From contig JAQSDS010000387.1 in assembly GCA_029946045.1 (NCBI GenBank), positions 1-22,790 on the forward strand: a stretch of DNA of 22,790 bases, given 5' to 3'. Both the position numbers and the translations under genes were made by a program. The notes under the pieces are model-generated. The model saw nothing but the letters and a program-made list of their open reading frames with translations, was not told where the DNA came from and did not search any database. Origin of the DNA: Rhodoferax sp. (GTDB taxonomy: Bacteria; Pseudomonadota; Gammaproteobacteria; Burkholderiales; Burkholderiaceae_C). Positions 15,603 through 22,789 of this stretch are shown here, one piece after another; the first letter of the stretch is position 1, and every line of letters starts with the position of its first letter.

Positions 15603-17195
15603 ATGCTCATCTACAGCAGCCGATTTCATCTAGAACCCAAAAACGGTCCTCAGCAAATAGTGGACTGTATTGCCCGCTGGATGGGCAGGCGAGCCGGTGG
15701 CTATGTGGAAGGAAAACAGCTGGCGCAAGGTATCAATCAACGCCTGAGAGACGGTAGCACCGCACTTTCTCGGGCTACATTTGATTCGGCGAGTGAGCCT
15801 ACCTACCCTCTACTTTTTTGTGCTCAACTTTCGCATGCTGACAAAGATGTAGGTGGAAGACGGTGGTTCAGTGAAGTCGGTTTGCGACAAGTGGAACGGC
15901 AGGGACCTATCGAATGCACCATCTTGCTGCGAACCGATGAGATCAGCCCACGTGTAACGGCACCGATCCAGGTAACGCGACCTCTAATTGTTCAGACATT
16001 GATGGAGACGTGCGAACCAAGCGGTGATACGCCTGGCCTTCGAGTCAAGCGGCTGGATGAAACCAGCGCCGCCGCATTCTTAATGGAGGTCGAGCGCGAA
16101 GCGCGAAGGCACACCATGGTGGTCGTCAGTCCGAATCGTGATGGTGTCTTTGCGGTCCAACCGGAACGTCTACGTTCGTTGTTGGTGGGCATCGCTGAAG
16201 TGGTTGAGGTTCCGGCAGGTGTTGATACCTTCAAGATCGAAGAGATCGTAGGTGGTCGCTATGGCGCTTGGGGAGGTGCAATCAACGTTCTTTTTCAAGC
16301 CCGTACTGGTGACCGTGGGATTTATTGCGATAGGACGTTGTACCGTCCGGCAGATATCGCTGCTTTGACGGCCGAAGGCAAGAACCTAGATTCTGAAATT
16401 TTGGCGACAGTGACGCACCGTACCAATCTGCCCTATTCATGGAAACACATTTCGCTAGAGGTTGTAAGCCAGGCGGCATTGCGCAGTCAGCTCGCTGCGA
16501 GTATCCATAGGGCCAAGAACAGCGACGAGGCCAACGAGTACGCGGCATTGCTAGAAGAGGCCGATAAGGAGCTTCTTGCCAAAGACAATGAAGTGGCAAC
16601 CTTACGGCAGGACCTTGAAGACAAGGCTTCTTTGGCGTATCGATTGCAATCCGACATCGACAGCTTGAAGCATGCGCTGAACGGGCGACAGTCGTCCGGG
16701 GACACTTCTGAGGATGAACTAGCTGCTATCAGGCCCTTGCGTGACGCCGTGGCGTCCCTCATTGGTGGCGAACCGAGCTTGGAGCAATCACTAACCATCA
16801 TCAGCACGTTCTTCCCAGATCGCGTTGTCGTGCTGGACTCGGCCTATGAATCTGCGCAAGACTCCAAGGAGTTTATGTTCCGAAAGTCGGCCTTCGATCT
16901 TCTTTGGAGTTTCGTTAACGACTACTGGTCCGCTCTAGATGGCGGGCAAGGTGACATGATCGGCAAGCGCGCATTCGGCGCAAACAGTTTTGCACAAAAC
17001 GAAGGCCAGGCACTAACTCAAATGGGCAAAAGACGTCGAACCTTCACCTATCGCAGCACAGATATTTTGATGGAGAAGCACTTGAAGATTGGTGTCAAAG
17101 ACAGTGTGGCAGAAACACTTCGCATTCACTTTGAGTGGATCAATGTCGAGAGGCGGCTCGTTATTGGGCACTGTGGTAAACACCTCGATTTTTGA
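15603..17195 (+). CDS. Unknown 530-residue coiled-coil protein of the defence operon
   Basis: I do not recognise this protein as a named family. Residues 1-280 form an apparently globular domain with no nucleotide-binding or nuclease motif that I can see. Residues about 290-365 are a charged coiled coil (YAALLEEADKELLAKDNEVA, then LRQDLEDKASLAYRLQSDID). The last 45 residues (KHLKIG..., LRIHFEWIN, RRLVIGHCGKHLD) form a predicted beta-hairpin ending in a His-rich tip. This resembles the C-terminal strands of RelE/ParE-type toxins, and similar ends appear on assorted defence proteins; this is from memory and weak. TAAGGA precedes ATG 15603. The stop lies 17 bases before the SF1 helicase gene, so the two are a tight pair, 123 bases after mod. 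Confidence 0.75.
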   Translation: MLIYSSRFHLEPKNGPQQIVDCIARWMGRRAGGYVEGKQLAQGINQRLRDGSTALSRATFDSASEPTYPLLFCAQLSHADKDVGGRRWFSEVGLRQVERQGPIECTILLRTDEISPRVTAPIQVTRPLIVQTLMETCEPSGDTPGLRVKRLDETSAAAFLMEVEREARRHTMVVVSPNRDGVFAVQPERLRSLLVGIAEVVEVPAGVDTFKIEEIVGGRYGAWGGAINVLFQARTGDRGIYCDRTLYRPADIAALTAEGKNLDSEILATVTHRTNLPYSWKHISLEVVSQAALRSQLAASIHRAKNSDEANEYAALLEEADKELLAKDNEVATLRQDLEDKASLAYRLQSDIDSLKHALNGRQSSGDTSEDELAAIRPLRDAVASLIGGEPSLEQSLTIISTFFPDRVVVLDSAYESAQDSKEFMFRKSAFDLLWSFVNDYWSALDGGQGDMIGKRAFGANSFAQNEGQALTQMGKRRRTFTYRSTDILMEKHLKIGVKDSVAETLRIHFEWINVERRLVIGHCGKHLDF

Positions 17196-17212
17196 TATCA
17201 CCAGTTAGCACC

Positions 17213-19342
17213 ATGGATTTCCGCATTGCTGACACGTTCACCGACAGCCTCGCCAAACTATCTGGCGATGAGCAGAAGGGTGTAAAAACCACCGCGTTTG
17301 ACTTGCAACTCAACCCGGCTCACCCCAGCATGAGCCTGCACCGGATTGAGCAATCAAAGGACAAGCACTTTTGGTCGGTCAGGGTCAGCAGTGACATCCG
17401 ACTGATTGTTCATAAGACCGTCACCAGTTTTTTGCTCTGCTATGTCGATCATCACGACAAAGCCTATAAGTGGGCTGAACGCAGAAAGCTGGAAACGCAC
17501 CCGAAGACTGGCGCTGCCCAATGGGTAGAAATTCGTGAGCGTGTTGAAGAAATCGTGACGCGTAACCCTGCTAGTTCGCCCGCCATTTCGGCTGAAAGCC
17601 AAAAGGTTCAAGCGACAGCACCCACGAAGCCAAAACCGCAACAATTGCCGCTCCTGTTTACGACCCAATCGGATGAGGAACTGTTGGGCTATGGTGTCCC
17701 TACCGAATGGTTGTCCGACGTTCGCAAGGCCGATGAAGACAGCCTGTTGACCTTGGCGGACCATCTGCCAGCAGAGGCGGCCGAAGCCTTGCTTGAATTG
17801 GCGACCGGTGGCACGCCTAAGTCGATTGCGGTTGCGCCCGCTGGTACTGATCCGTTCAACCACCCTGATGCTCAGCGCAGGTTCAGGGTTATGAAGGATG
17901 TGGACGAGCTTGAAAGGGCTCTGAACTTCCCATGGGAGAAGTGGACGATCTTCCTTCACCCCGCGCAGCAGCAGTGGGTTGAGCGCGACTACAGTGGCCC
18001 TGCGCGCATTTCGGGCTCCGCAGGAACAGGCAAGACCATCGTCGCCTTGCACCGGGCCGTGTTCTTAGCGCGAAAGCACAGCGACAGCCGTGTTCTTTTG
18101 GCAACTTTTTCAGATACCTTAGCCCACGCACTGGCAACCAAGCTCAGGCGGTTGATAAGCAATGAACCCAGATTAGGTGATCGCCTTGAAGTTCATGCCA
18201 TGGCGGCCATTGGGGAACGGTTGTACGAGGCGCATTGGGGAAAGCCAAAGATTGCAACGCGTGCGCAGGTGTCGAACTTCTTGACCGATGCAGGCAAGGT
18301 CGATGCAACTTTGAAATTTAGCCCCCGGTTTCTATATGGCGAATGGCTTGACCTAGTTGATGCGTGGCAACTGAAGACCTGGGATGCCTACCGTGACGTA
18401 AAGCGTCTGGGTCGCAAGACACGGTTATCAGAGGCACAGCGCGCTGCATTGTGGGCAGTTTTTGAGCGTGTACAAGCGGCCATGACCGATGCGGGGCTCA
18501 TAACGCATTCCGAGATGTTCACCCTTTTGGCTGACAAGATAGCGACACAGCGACATCCGCCTTTTGAATTTGTGGTGGTGGATGAAGCGCAGGACATCAG
18601 CATTGCCCAACTACGGTTCCTCGCTGCCATTGGCAGCACCCAAGGGCAGGTTCGTTCAAACAGCCTGTTCTTTGCTGGGGATTTGGGCCAACGCATTTTT
18701 CAGCAGCCATTTTCCTGGAAGTCTCTTGGTGTCGATATTCGTGGGCGGTCACGCACGCTGCACATCAACTACAGAACTTCGCACCAGATCAGGAATCAAG
18801 CTGACCAGTTGCTTGGCCCTGACGTGTCAGATGTCGATGACAATACGGAGTCCCGACGCGGTACGGTCTCCGTGTTTAACGGGCCTCCGCCTGCCATTCG
18901 CGTGTTGAAAACCGAGGCGGCGGAATGTGCAGAGGTTGCAGCATGGTTGCGTGAGCAATTGGACGGTGGCTTGGCTCCACATGAGCTCGGTATTTTTGTT
19001 CGCTCACAAGATCAGGTTGACCGTACCATAGCAGCGCTTACCGCCGGTGCCATTCCGTTTAGGGTTCTCGACGACCATGTTGAGACAACCAGCGGGTTGG
19101 CCTGCGTCTGCACAATGCATCTCGCAAAGGGACTTGAGTTCCGCGCGGTGGCTGTGATGGCATGCGATGACGAAGTGATACCTCTGCAAGAGCGTGTCGA
19201 GTCGGTAACCGATGATTCTGATCTTGACGAGGTCTACAACACCGAGCGGAACTTGTTGTATGTTGCATGCACGCGAGCCAGGGATCGCTTGCTTGTAACT
19301 GGTGTTGATCCGGCATCCGAGTTTTTGGATGACTTGAGGTAA
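17213..19342 (+). CDS. SF1 (UvrD-like) helicase with N-terminal RelE/ParE-like domain
   Basis: This 709-residue protein combines two modules. Residues 1-115 look like a RelE/ParE-fold domain, with FWSVRVSSDIRLIVHK, then LLCYVDHHDKAYKWAERRK, the typical hairpin and terminal helix. A linker follows. The helicase spans about 240-709: GSAGTGKT at 268-275 (Walker A, Lys274), DEAQD at 457-461, LFFAGDLGQRIFQ (motif III), INYRTSHQIR (motif IV), MHLAKGLEF (motif V) and LYVACTRARDR near 682-691 (motif VI). It is thus a complete superfamily 1A helicase. It should bind and unwind or translocate on DNA. ATG 17213 is preferred to TTG 17192. The toxin-like part may be a nucleic-acid-binding or RNase module; no antitoxin is adjacent. 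Confidence 0.9.
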   Translation: MDFRIADTFTDSLAKLSGDEQKGVKTTAFDLQLNPAHPSMSLHRIEQSKDKHFWSVRVSSDIRLIVHKTVTSFLLCYVDHHDKAYKWAERRKLETHPKTGAAQWVEIRERVEEIVTRNPASSPAISAESQKVQATAPTKPKPQQLPLLFTTQSDEELLGYGVPTEWLSDVRKADEDSLLTLADHLPAEAAEALLELATGGTPKSIAVAPAGTDPFNHPDAQRRFRVMKDVDELERALNFPWEKWTIFLHPAQQQWVERDYSGPARISGSAGTGKTIVALHRAVFLARKHSDSRVLLATFSDTLAHALATKLRRLISNEPRLGDRLEVHAMAAIGERLYEAHWGKPKIATRAQVSNFLTDAGKVDATLKFSPRFLYGEWLDLVDAWQLKTWDAYRDVKRLGRKTRLSEAQRAALWAVFERVQAAMTDAGLITHSEMFTLLADKIATQRHPPFEFVVVDEAQDISIAQLRFLAAIGSTQGQVRSNSLFFAGDLGQRIFQQPFSWKSLGVDIRGRSRTLHINYRTSHQIRNQADQLLGPDVSDVDDNTESRRGTVSVFNGPPPAIRVLKTEAAECAEVAAWLREQLDGGLAPHELGIFVRSQDQVDRTIAALTAGAIPFRVLDDHVETTSGLACVCTMHLAKGLEFRAVAVMACDDEVIPLQERVESVTDDSDLDEVYNTERNLLYVACTRARDRLLVTGVDPASEFLDDLR

Positions 19343-19446
19343 ATGAGTCGAGTATTCGTCAATGAGTTTCGATTGATAGAGGTCGCCGCCTAGATCAATT
19401 GGTGTAGGAGAAGAGTCTTCATTTTCACTTGTTCTAAAGGTTAGAT

Positions 19447-19596
19447 ATGGCATCAAATAAGCCGATTCCCGCGCAACCTGGAGGTCTGCAGTACCACCCG
19501 ACAAAAGTAAACGGAGGTGTTACGGCACCTACTCTGGTTAAGCCGCCACCACCTCCGCCAAAAACAAGCGATAAAGCCAACAATGGAAAAAAGTGA
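19447..19596 (+). CDS. Small proline-rich protein, 49 residues
   Basis: This short frame begins at ATG 19447 with AAAGG about eight bases upstream, and ends at TGA 19594-19596. The product starts MASNKPIPAQPGG and has six consecutive prolines (VKPPPPPPKTS) and a Lys-rich end. It overlaps the next gene by 14 bases, so the two are likely coupled. It looks disordered and has no hydrophobic segment. No family is recognised. The good ribosome binding site and the overlap are the evidence that it is real. Confidence 0.55.
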   Translation: MASNKPIPAQPGGLQYHPTKVNGGVTAPTLVKPPPPPPKTSDKANNGKK

Positions 19597-20236
19597 TCCG
19601 GTCTTGGTTGATCTGACCGAGGAGGTAAAAAAACTTCACGCTGACTTCGTGACCGAGATTCACAAGCGAGAACTATCAAGTTCCGAAAATTTTGACAAGT
19701 CGGTTCTAACATTCTCCAGTGGGGGGCTAGCACTTTCGGTAGGCTTTTTGAAGGATTTTGTGCCTATCCAGACTGCCACTTTGCCATGGGCACTGTATTC
19801 ATCGTGGGCTCTTTTTACACTCGCAACATGCTTAACGATGGCCTCTTTTTTGGTGAGCAGTAGGGCACTTGCCGATCAAAAGAAGCTCGCCTACAGTTTT
19901 TACATCGAGCGGGATGAAGAGGCTTTCAATAGAAAGAACAGTTGGAATTTTGCTACCCAATTTTTGAACTACTTTTCTGGTGGCGCTTTTCTGCTGGCAA
20001 TGATTTTGACCGTAGTGTTCATCTCTATCAATCTGGAAAAAGGAAATGCAATGAAACAAACCGCCAATAGTGTCAACCCAACTTCGCAACATACATCTCA
20101 ACCTGGGCTTTTGCAAAAGGGATTGACTGTCCCAACTTTGCAGCAGGTTCCAAAGCCAGTACAAGCAACTGTTCCAGCAAGTCAACCGGTGGCATCGTCA
20201 CCAACTGGTCCCACCAGTACGCCAAGTTCAAAGTAG
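19583..20236 (+). CDS. Three-helix membrane protein with disordered Pro/Ser/Thr tail
   Basis: This is a 217-residue protein from ATG 19583; a GTG at 19517 would add 22 residues that do not fit. An amphipathic N-terminal helix (LVDLTEEVKKLHADFVTEIH) leads into three hydrophobic segments: TFSSGGLALSVGFL near residue 45, WALYSSWALFTLATCLTMAS near 75, and FSGGAFLLAMILTVVFISIN near 140. The last 60 residues are Gln, Pro, Ser and Thr rich and probably disordered. It should sit in the inner membrane. I cannot name the family. It ends the plus-strand run after the helicase and pairs with the 49-residue ORF. It could be a membrane effector of the module or unrelated cargo. Confidence 0.7.
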   Translation: MEKSDPVLVDLTEEVKKLHADFVTEIHKRELSSSENFDKSVLTFSSGGLALSVGFLKDFVPIQTATLPWALYSSWALFTLATCLTMASFLVSSRALADQKKLAYSFYIERDEEAFNRKNSWNFATQFLNYFSGGAFLLAMILTVVFISINLEKGNAMKQTANSVNPTSQHTSQPGLLQKGLTVPTLQQVPKPVQATVPASQPVASSPTGPTSTPSSK

Positions 20237-20696
20237 TGTCTGTTGGAGCAGCATCCGGTATCTGTGGTTGTCGCACCAAACAGCACGTCAGCCAATAATA
20301 GGCTACGGCATTAACGTACAAAAAAGTTATTGGTACTGCTGACAACAATCAGTTATAGCGAACTCGCATAGTTTTGACGCACGCCACTATGACCGCTACG
20401 GACAGGTCGAAACTTTAAAGAAGTAGCGGTGGAGCGGCATTGGGCAGTCAGTCTGACTCTGACAATAACCCTACGCGGCTTTCTGCCAGGCCCTGCAAGG
20501 GGGGCACAATGCGGCGTGACTTGCCGGTCGTGTTGGGCGCCAGCGATACGTTTTTTTGACATTGATTGCTGATTGGGAAACTTGACACAGTTGGGGGGTC
20601 AGACGAGACCTTGTCAGTCAATTCGCTGCGTGTTCAAAAAGCGACCGTTTTTTAACACACGTGGTAGCGACTCAATGCCTTCAAGCTATTCAAACT
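20237..20696. other. Junction without a supported gene
   Basis: No reading frame here is convincing; the longest (20353-20562, minus) has a biased, low-complexity composition. A bulged inverted repeat runs from GTCAGC (about 20288) to GCTGAC (about 20342). A lone GTTGGGC (20532-20538) looks like an integron core site but has no partner. The stretch separates the plus-strand defence run from the minus-strand cassette array. Confidence 0.5.
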
Positions 20697-20766
20697 GCCT
20701 CTGACGTTTGAATTCACCGGACTGGCGCGGCTCGCCGCGCCAGTCCGGTGGAATGAGGGGTTGGCT
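20697..20766 (-). repeat. Terminal attC site with degenerate core
   Basis: On the minus strand the site runs from AGCCAAC (complement of 20760-20766) through a perfect 16-bp hairpin (20715-20730 with 20735-20750) to AATTCAAACGTCAGAGGC. The usual integron end is AATTCAAGCGTTAGAGGC, so the core GTT has become GTC. It follows the last cassette gene on the minus strand. No T run follows the hairpin, so it is not an ordinary terminator. Confidence 0.7.
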
Positions 20767-20772
20767 TCAACG

Positions 20773-21234
20773 TCACCTCCCACTTCCTTCTACCATTTCG
20801 CTTCTGATCCGTTTGCACGTCGCGACTTCAGCATCCAAGGTCGCACTGCGATAGCTTTCCCGCGACTTCAGAATGACTTTGATGTAGCACGGGCGAGCGC
20901 TCTTCCCCGTGGTCCCAAAGAGAACGGCGTCGATCTCGCCACGCTCAATGAGAACACTCCGTGCAAGGGGGCCTGCGTACCGCAACTCCAACATGGAGCC
21001 GGTCGTGCGCGCCGCGACAAAACGACCGAAGGTGACGAAATAAGTAACACACGCCACGGAACCGACCGCAAGAAGTGCGAAGGCTGCGACAGACTTAAGA
21101 TAGAGCTGTCGCTGTGCATCCCAAAGCCCTGCAAGGACCACGCCAGCCATGAGGCAGACCGTCAGAGCGCCAGCTGAAACACCGAAGACGAAGGCCCGAG
21201 TGACATCGGTGGTCGCCGCAAACGTCTCGCTCAT
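20773..21234 (-). CDS. Integron cassette protein: two membrane helices and a PH-like domain
   Basis: This 153-residue protein is the last (left-most) cassette gene. Two membrane segments (FVFGVSAGALTVCLMAGVVL and VAAFALLAVGSVACVTYFVT) precede a beta-rich region (LELRYAGPLARSVLIERGEI, then AVLFGTTG, then PCYIKVILKS) that resembles the small bacterial PH-like domain found after two-helix membrane anchors. The function is unknown. I chose ATG 21234; TTG 21243 is nine bases further out. The start lies 16 bases from the core of the preceding attC, and attC follows the stop, so the gene fits a cassette exactly. Confidence 0.75.
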   Translation of the reverse strand: MSETFAATTDVTRAFVFGVSAGALTVCLMAGVVLAGLWDAQRQLYLKSVAAFALLAVGSVACVTYFVTFGRFVAARTTGSMLELRYAGPLARSVLIERGEIDAVLFGTTGKSARPCYIKVILKSRESYRSATLDAEVATCKRIRSEMVEGSGR

Positions 21235-21249
21235 TGACGCCAAACTTAA

Positions 21250-21313
21250 AGCTAACCGGCGCTGCGCGGCTTTATCGCGCAGCGTCCAGCGACCGAAGGG
21301 AGCGAGGTTGAGC
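21250..21313 (-). repeat. attC site of the NAD(P)-binding cassette
   Basis: On the minus strand it begins GCTCAAC (complement of 21307-21313) and ends GTTAGCT (complement of 21250-21256). Between them GACGCTGCGCG and CGCGCAGCGCC form a long imperfect stem with a short loop, and CGCTCCC/GGTCGC lies outside. Core motifs, 64-base length and position after a cassette gene all fit an integron attC. Confidence 0.75.
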
Positions 21314-21352
21314 GCATTGTTGGCGCTTATCAGGAATGGGCTTTCTCAATCT

Positions 21353-22042
21353 CTAGCCCCCTGTCTTGATGGTGAGCGCCGAAGGTGTGCGGCATCCGAC
21401 AATCGCGGGGCACTCATGAATGAGCTCGTCATTCTCAACAGCGGCCACCATGAAGAGCGCGAAATCCACGCGTCGGGTGAGATTGCTTTCGAGAATGGAG
21501 TCCCCAACGTGCCTACTCCAAACGGGCAGGCCGTGGCTCTCACCCTCTTCAAGATCGCTCCCGCGGACGACCGTCCAGCGTGTATTGCTGGCGAATATTC
21601 GCCGACACGCTTCTACTTGGTCGTCAAGTTCTGCGAGGCGCAAGAATCTGGCAAGTCCGCCCGCGTATTTGACGATCGCTCTGAGCTTCCACGAATAAAC
21701 GTCCTTGACATCCAGGCTGATGTGACACCCACAGGAGAAAATCAGACGTGCACCCGGGGCGGCAAAGTCCATCACGGCCTGTGCGGTTCCCGAAGAGTAT
21801 TGCTGTACGCCCCAAGGTGCCAATACCGTCAGCACGCCGTCGCACCTTGCAACCGCTTGCCTGATGACCTCGCGGTCGTTCGTCGCACCCGGGAAAATGG
21901 TAATCCGCCCTTTGAAGCCGTCGAGTTTGCCTACGCTGCGCTCCCGACAAACACCAACCACCTCGTAGCCCCGATCCAGCGCATGCTGCACCATGTATTG
22001 CCCGAGCTTCCCGGATGCACCCACAATACAAATCTTTTTCAT
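21353..22042 (-). CDS. Integron cassette protein: NAD(P)-binding, SDR/NmrA-like
   Basis: This is a 229-residue protein of the atypical short-chain dehydrogenase / NAD(P)-binding group. The N-terminus MKKICIVGASGKLGQYMV contains the dinucleotide-binding GASGKLG (residues 8-14), followed by GYEVVGVCRE and later GVLTVLAPWG and TRWTVVRGSDLEEG, which match the Rossmann-fold plan of NmrA-like proteins. The Tyr-x-x-x-Lys catalytic motif is not evident, so it may be a sensor or a divergent reductase. AAGGA lies six bases before the ATG at 22042. It is preceded by an attC core 23 bases upstream and followed by attC 21250-21313. A 309-codon frame on the plus strand is its shadow. Confidence 0.85.
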   Translation of the reverse strand: MKKICIVGASGKLGQYMVQHALDRGYEVVGVCRERSVGKLDGFKGRITIFPGATNDREVIRQAVARCDGVLTVLAPWGVQQYSSGTAQAVMDFAAPGARLIFSCGCHISLDVKDVYSWKLRAIVKYAGGLARFLRLAELDDQVEACRRIFASNTRWTVVRGSDLEEGESHGLPVWSRHVGDSILESNLTRRVDFALFMVAAVENDELIHECPAIVGCRTPSALTIKTGG

Positions 22043-22064
22043 ATGCTTCCTTATCCGCAGTGGC

Positions 22065-22157
22065 GCTTAACGTATTAATTCAGTGGGCGGCGAAGCCTGT
22101 GCCGCGTAACCTTGCATGACGCCTTTGCTGGACGCCCCCTCAATGGAAGGGTTAGCC
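22065..22157 (-). repeat. attC site of the membrane-protein cassette
   Basis: On the minus strand it runs from GGCTAAC (complement of 22151-22157) to GTTAAGC (complement of 22065-22071), a full GTTRRRY core. A GCGGC/GCCGC stem lies in the middle. It is 93 bases long and overlaps the last 30 codons of the cassette gene, giving the NPSIEG-type C-terminus common to cassette proteins. Confidence 0.8.
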
Positions 22158-22621
22158 GTCTTTGTACACGGCCTGTGCTGCGTTTGGCTTGACAACTCTT
22201 CCGCTTGAAGAACGCCCCAGATTGCGAGCGCGAAAAGTGGGGAGAAGGCGAAGAGATGTAGATACCCGACCAGCTTTGCCTTGGTGCCACGCTTGATGCG
22301 AGTGGGTCGGAAGACCTTTTCGCGGAGAGGAGGCGCTTGGCCGTCACGTAGGATCTTGTAGCCATGGTGACCTGAGGTGCAGGCCACGACCAGTGCGCCA
22401 AAGAGCGGCAGACCAGCAAACAAGCTGTACCAAAGTACCGTGACGCCACTAACGCCGAGGACCATGTGACATTGGGCGGAGTTGGCGAGCTGGCCCAGCC
22501 ACGGGAACAGCCAGAGCTTGCCGACAGCGACCACCACGGCGCCGACAGTCACACCCACGATAACAAAGCGGACACGCTCGCGCACGCTGTATTCCTCTGC
22601 GAACTCGGGGAGATCATTCAT
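22067..22621 (-). CDS. Integron cassette protein: multi-pass membrane protein
   Basis: This 184-residue protein is probably in the inner membrane. Segments are FVIVGVTVGAVVVAVGKLWL, then MVLGVSGVTVLWYSLFAGLP with LFGALVVAC, and LVGYLHLFAFSPLFALAIWG. A basic loop (RPTRIKRGTKAK) sits before the last segment. The C-terminal tail after TANPSIEGASSKG is encoded by the attC site rather than the ancestral gene, as is common in cassette proteins. The function is unknown. The ATG at 22621 lies nine bases after the preceding attC core, with no strong ribosome binding site. Confidence 0.75.
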   Translation of the reverse strand: MNDLPEFAEEYSVRERVRFVIVGVTVGAVVVAVGKLWLFPWLGQLANSAQCHMVLGVSGVTVLWYSLFAGLPLFGALVVACTSGHHGYKILRDGQAPPLREKVFRPTRIKRGTKAKLVGYLHLFAFSPLFALAIWGVLQAEELSSQTQHRPCTKTANPSIEGASSKGVMQGYAAQASPPTELIR

Positions 22622-22630
22622 GCGCTAGAC

Positions 22631-22688
22631 GGCTAACGTGGGTGGTCAGCGGCCGCCGAAGGCGGACCGCTGGCCCGACGGGTTGGGC
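22631..22688 (-). repeat. attC site of the partial upstream cassette
   Basis: On the minus strand it begins GCCCAAC (complement of 22682-22688), matching RYYYAAC, and ends GTTAGCC (complement of 22631-22637). CCAGCGGTCCGCC pairs with GGCGGCCGCTG around a short loop. At 58 bases it is close to the classic 59-base-element length. Confidence 0.8.
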
Positions 22689-22789
22689 GTCACTTCGCCA
22701 AGACGGCGCAAGATTGAATCACAGGCCGCTGCGATGGGATCGGACTCGCTGAAGCACATCGCGACTTGCTTACAGCGCTGATGTATCGA
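22646..22789 (-). CDS. Partial integron cassette protein (C-terminal 47 residues)
   Basis: This frame enters from the right edge and ends at a TGA inside the attC site. The product ends RRLGEVTPNPSGQRSAFGGR, the attC-encoded tail seen on many cassette proteins. The visible part has no recognisable domain, and its start lies outside the window. Confidence 0.6.
   Translation of the reverse strand, partial: SIHQRCKQVAMCFSESDPIAAACDSILRRLGEVTPNPSGQRSAFGGR

Noticed and set aside
20353..20562. A 69-codon minus-strand frame as a cassette gene
   Set aside because: Biased composition, no attC pair around it and no recognisable domain.
20715..20750. Hairpin read as a simple rho-independent terminator
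   Set aside because: No T run follows on either strand, and its flanks match attC arms, so attC is the better reading.
21149..22078. A 309-codon plus-strand frame over two cassette genes
   Set aside because: It covers the attC site and runs antisense to the NAD(P)-binding gene with its clear GASGKLG motif, and the translated product has no recognisable features.
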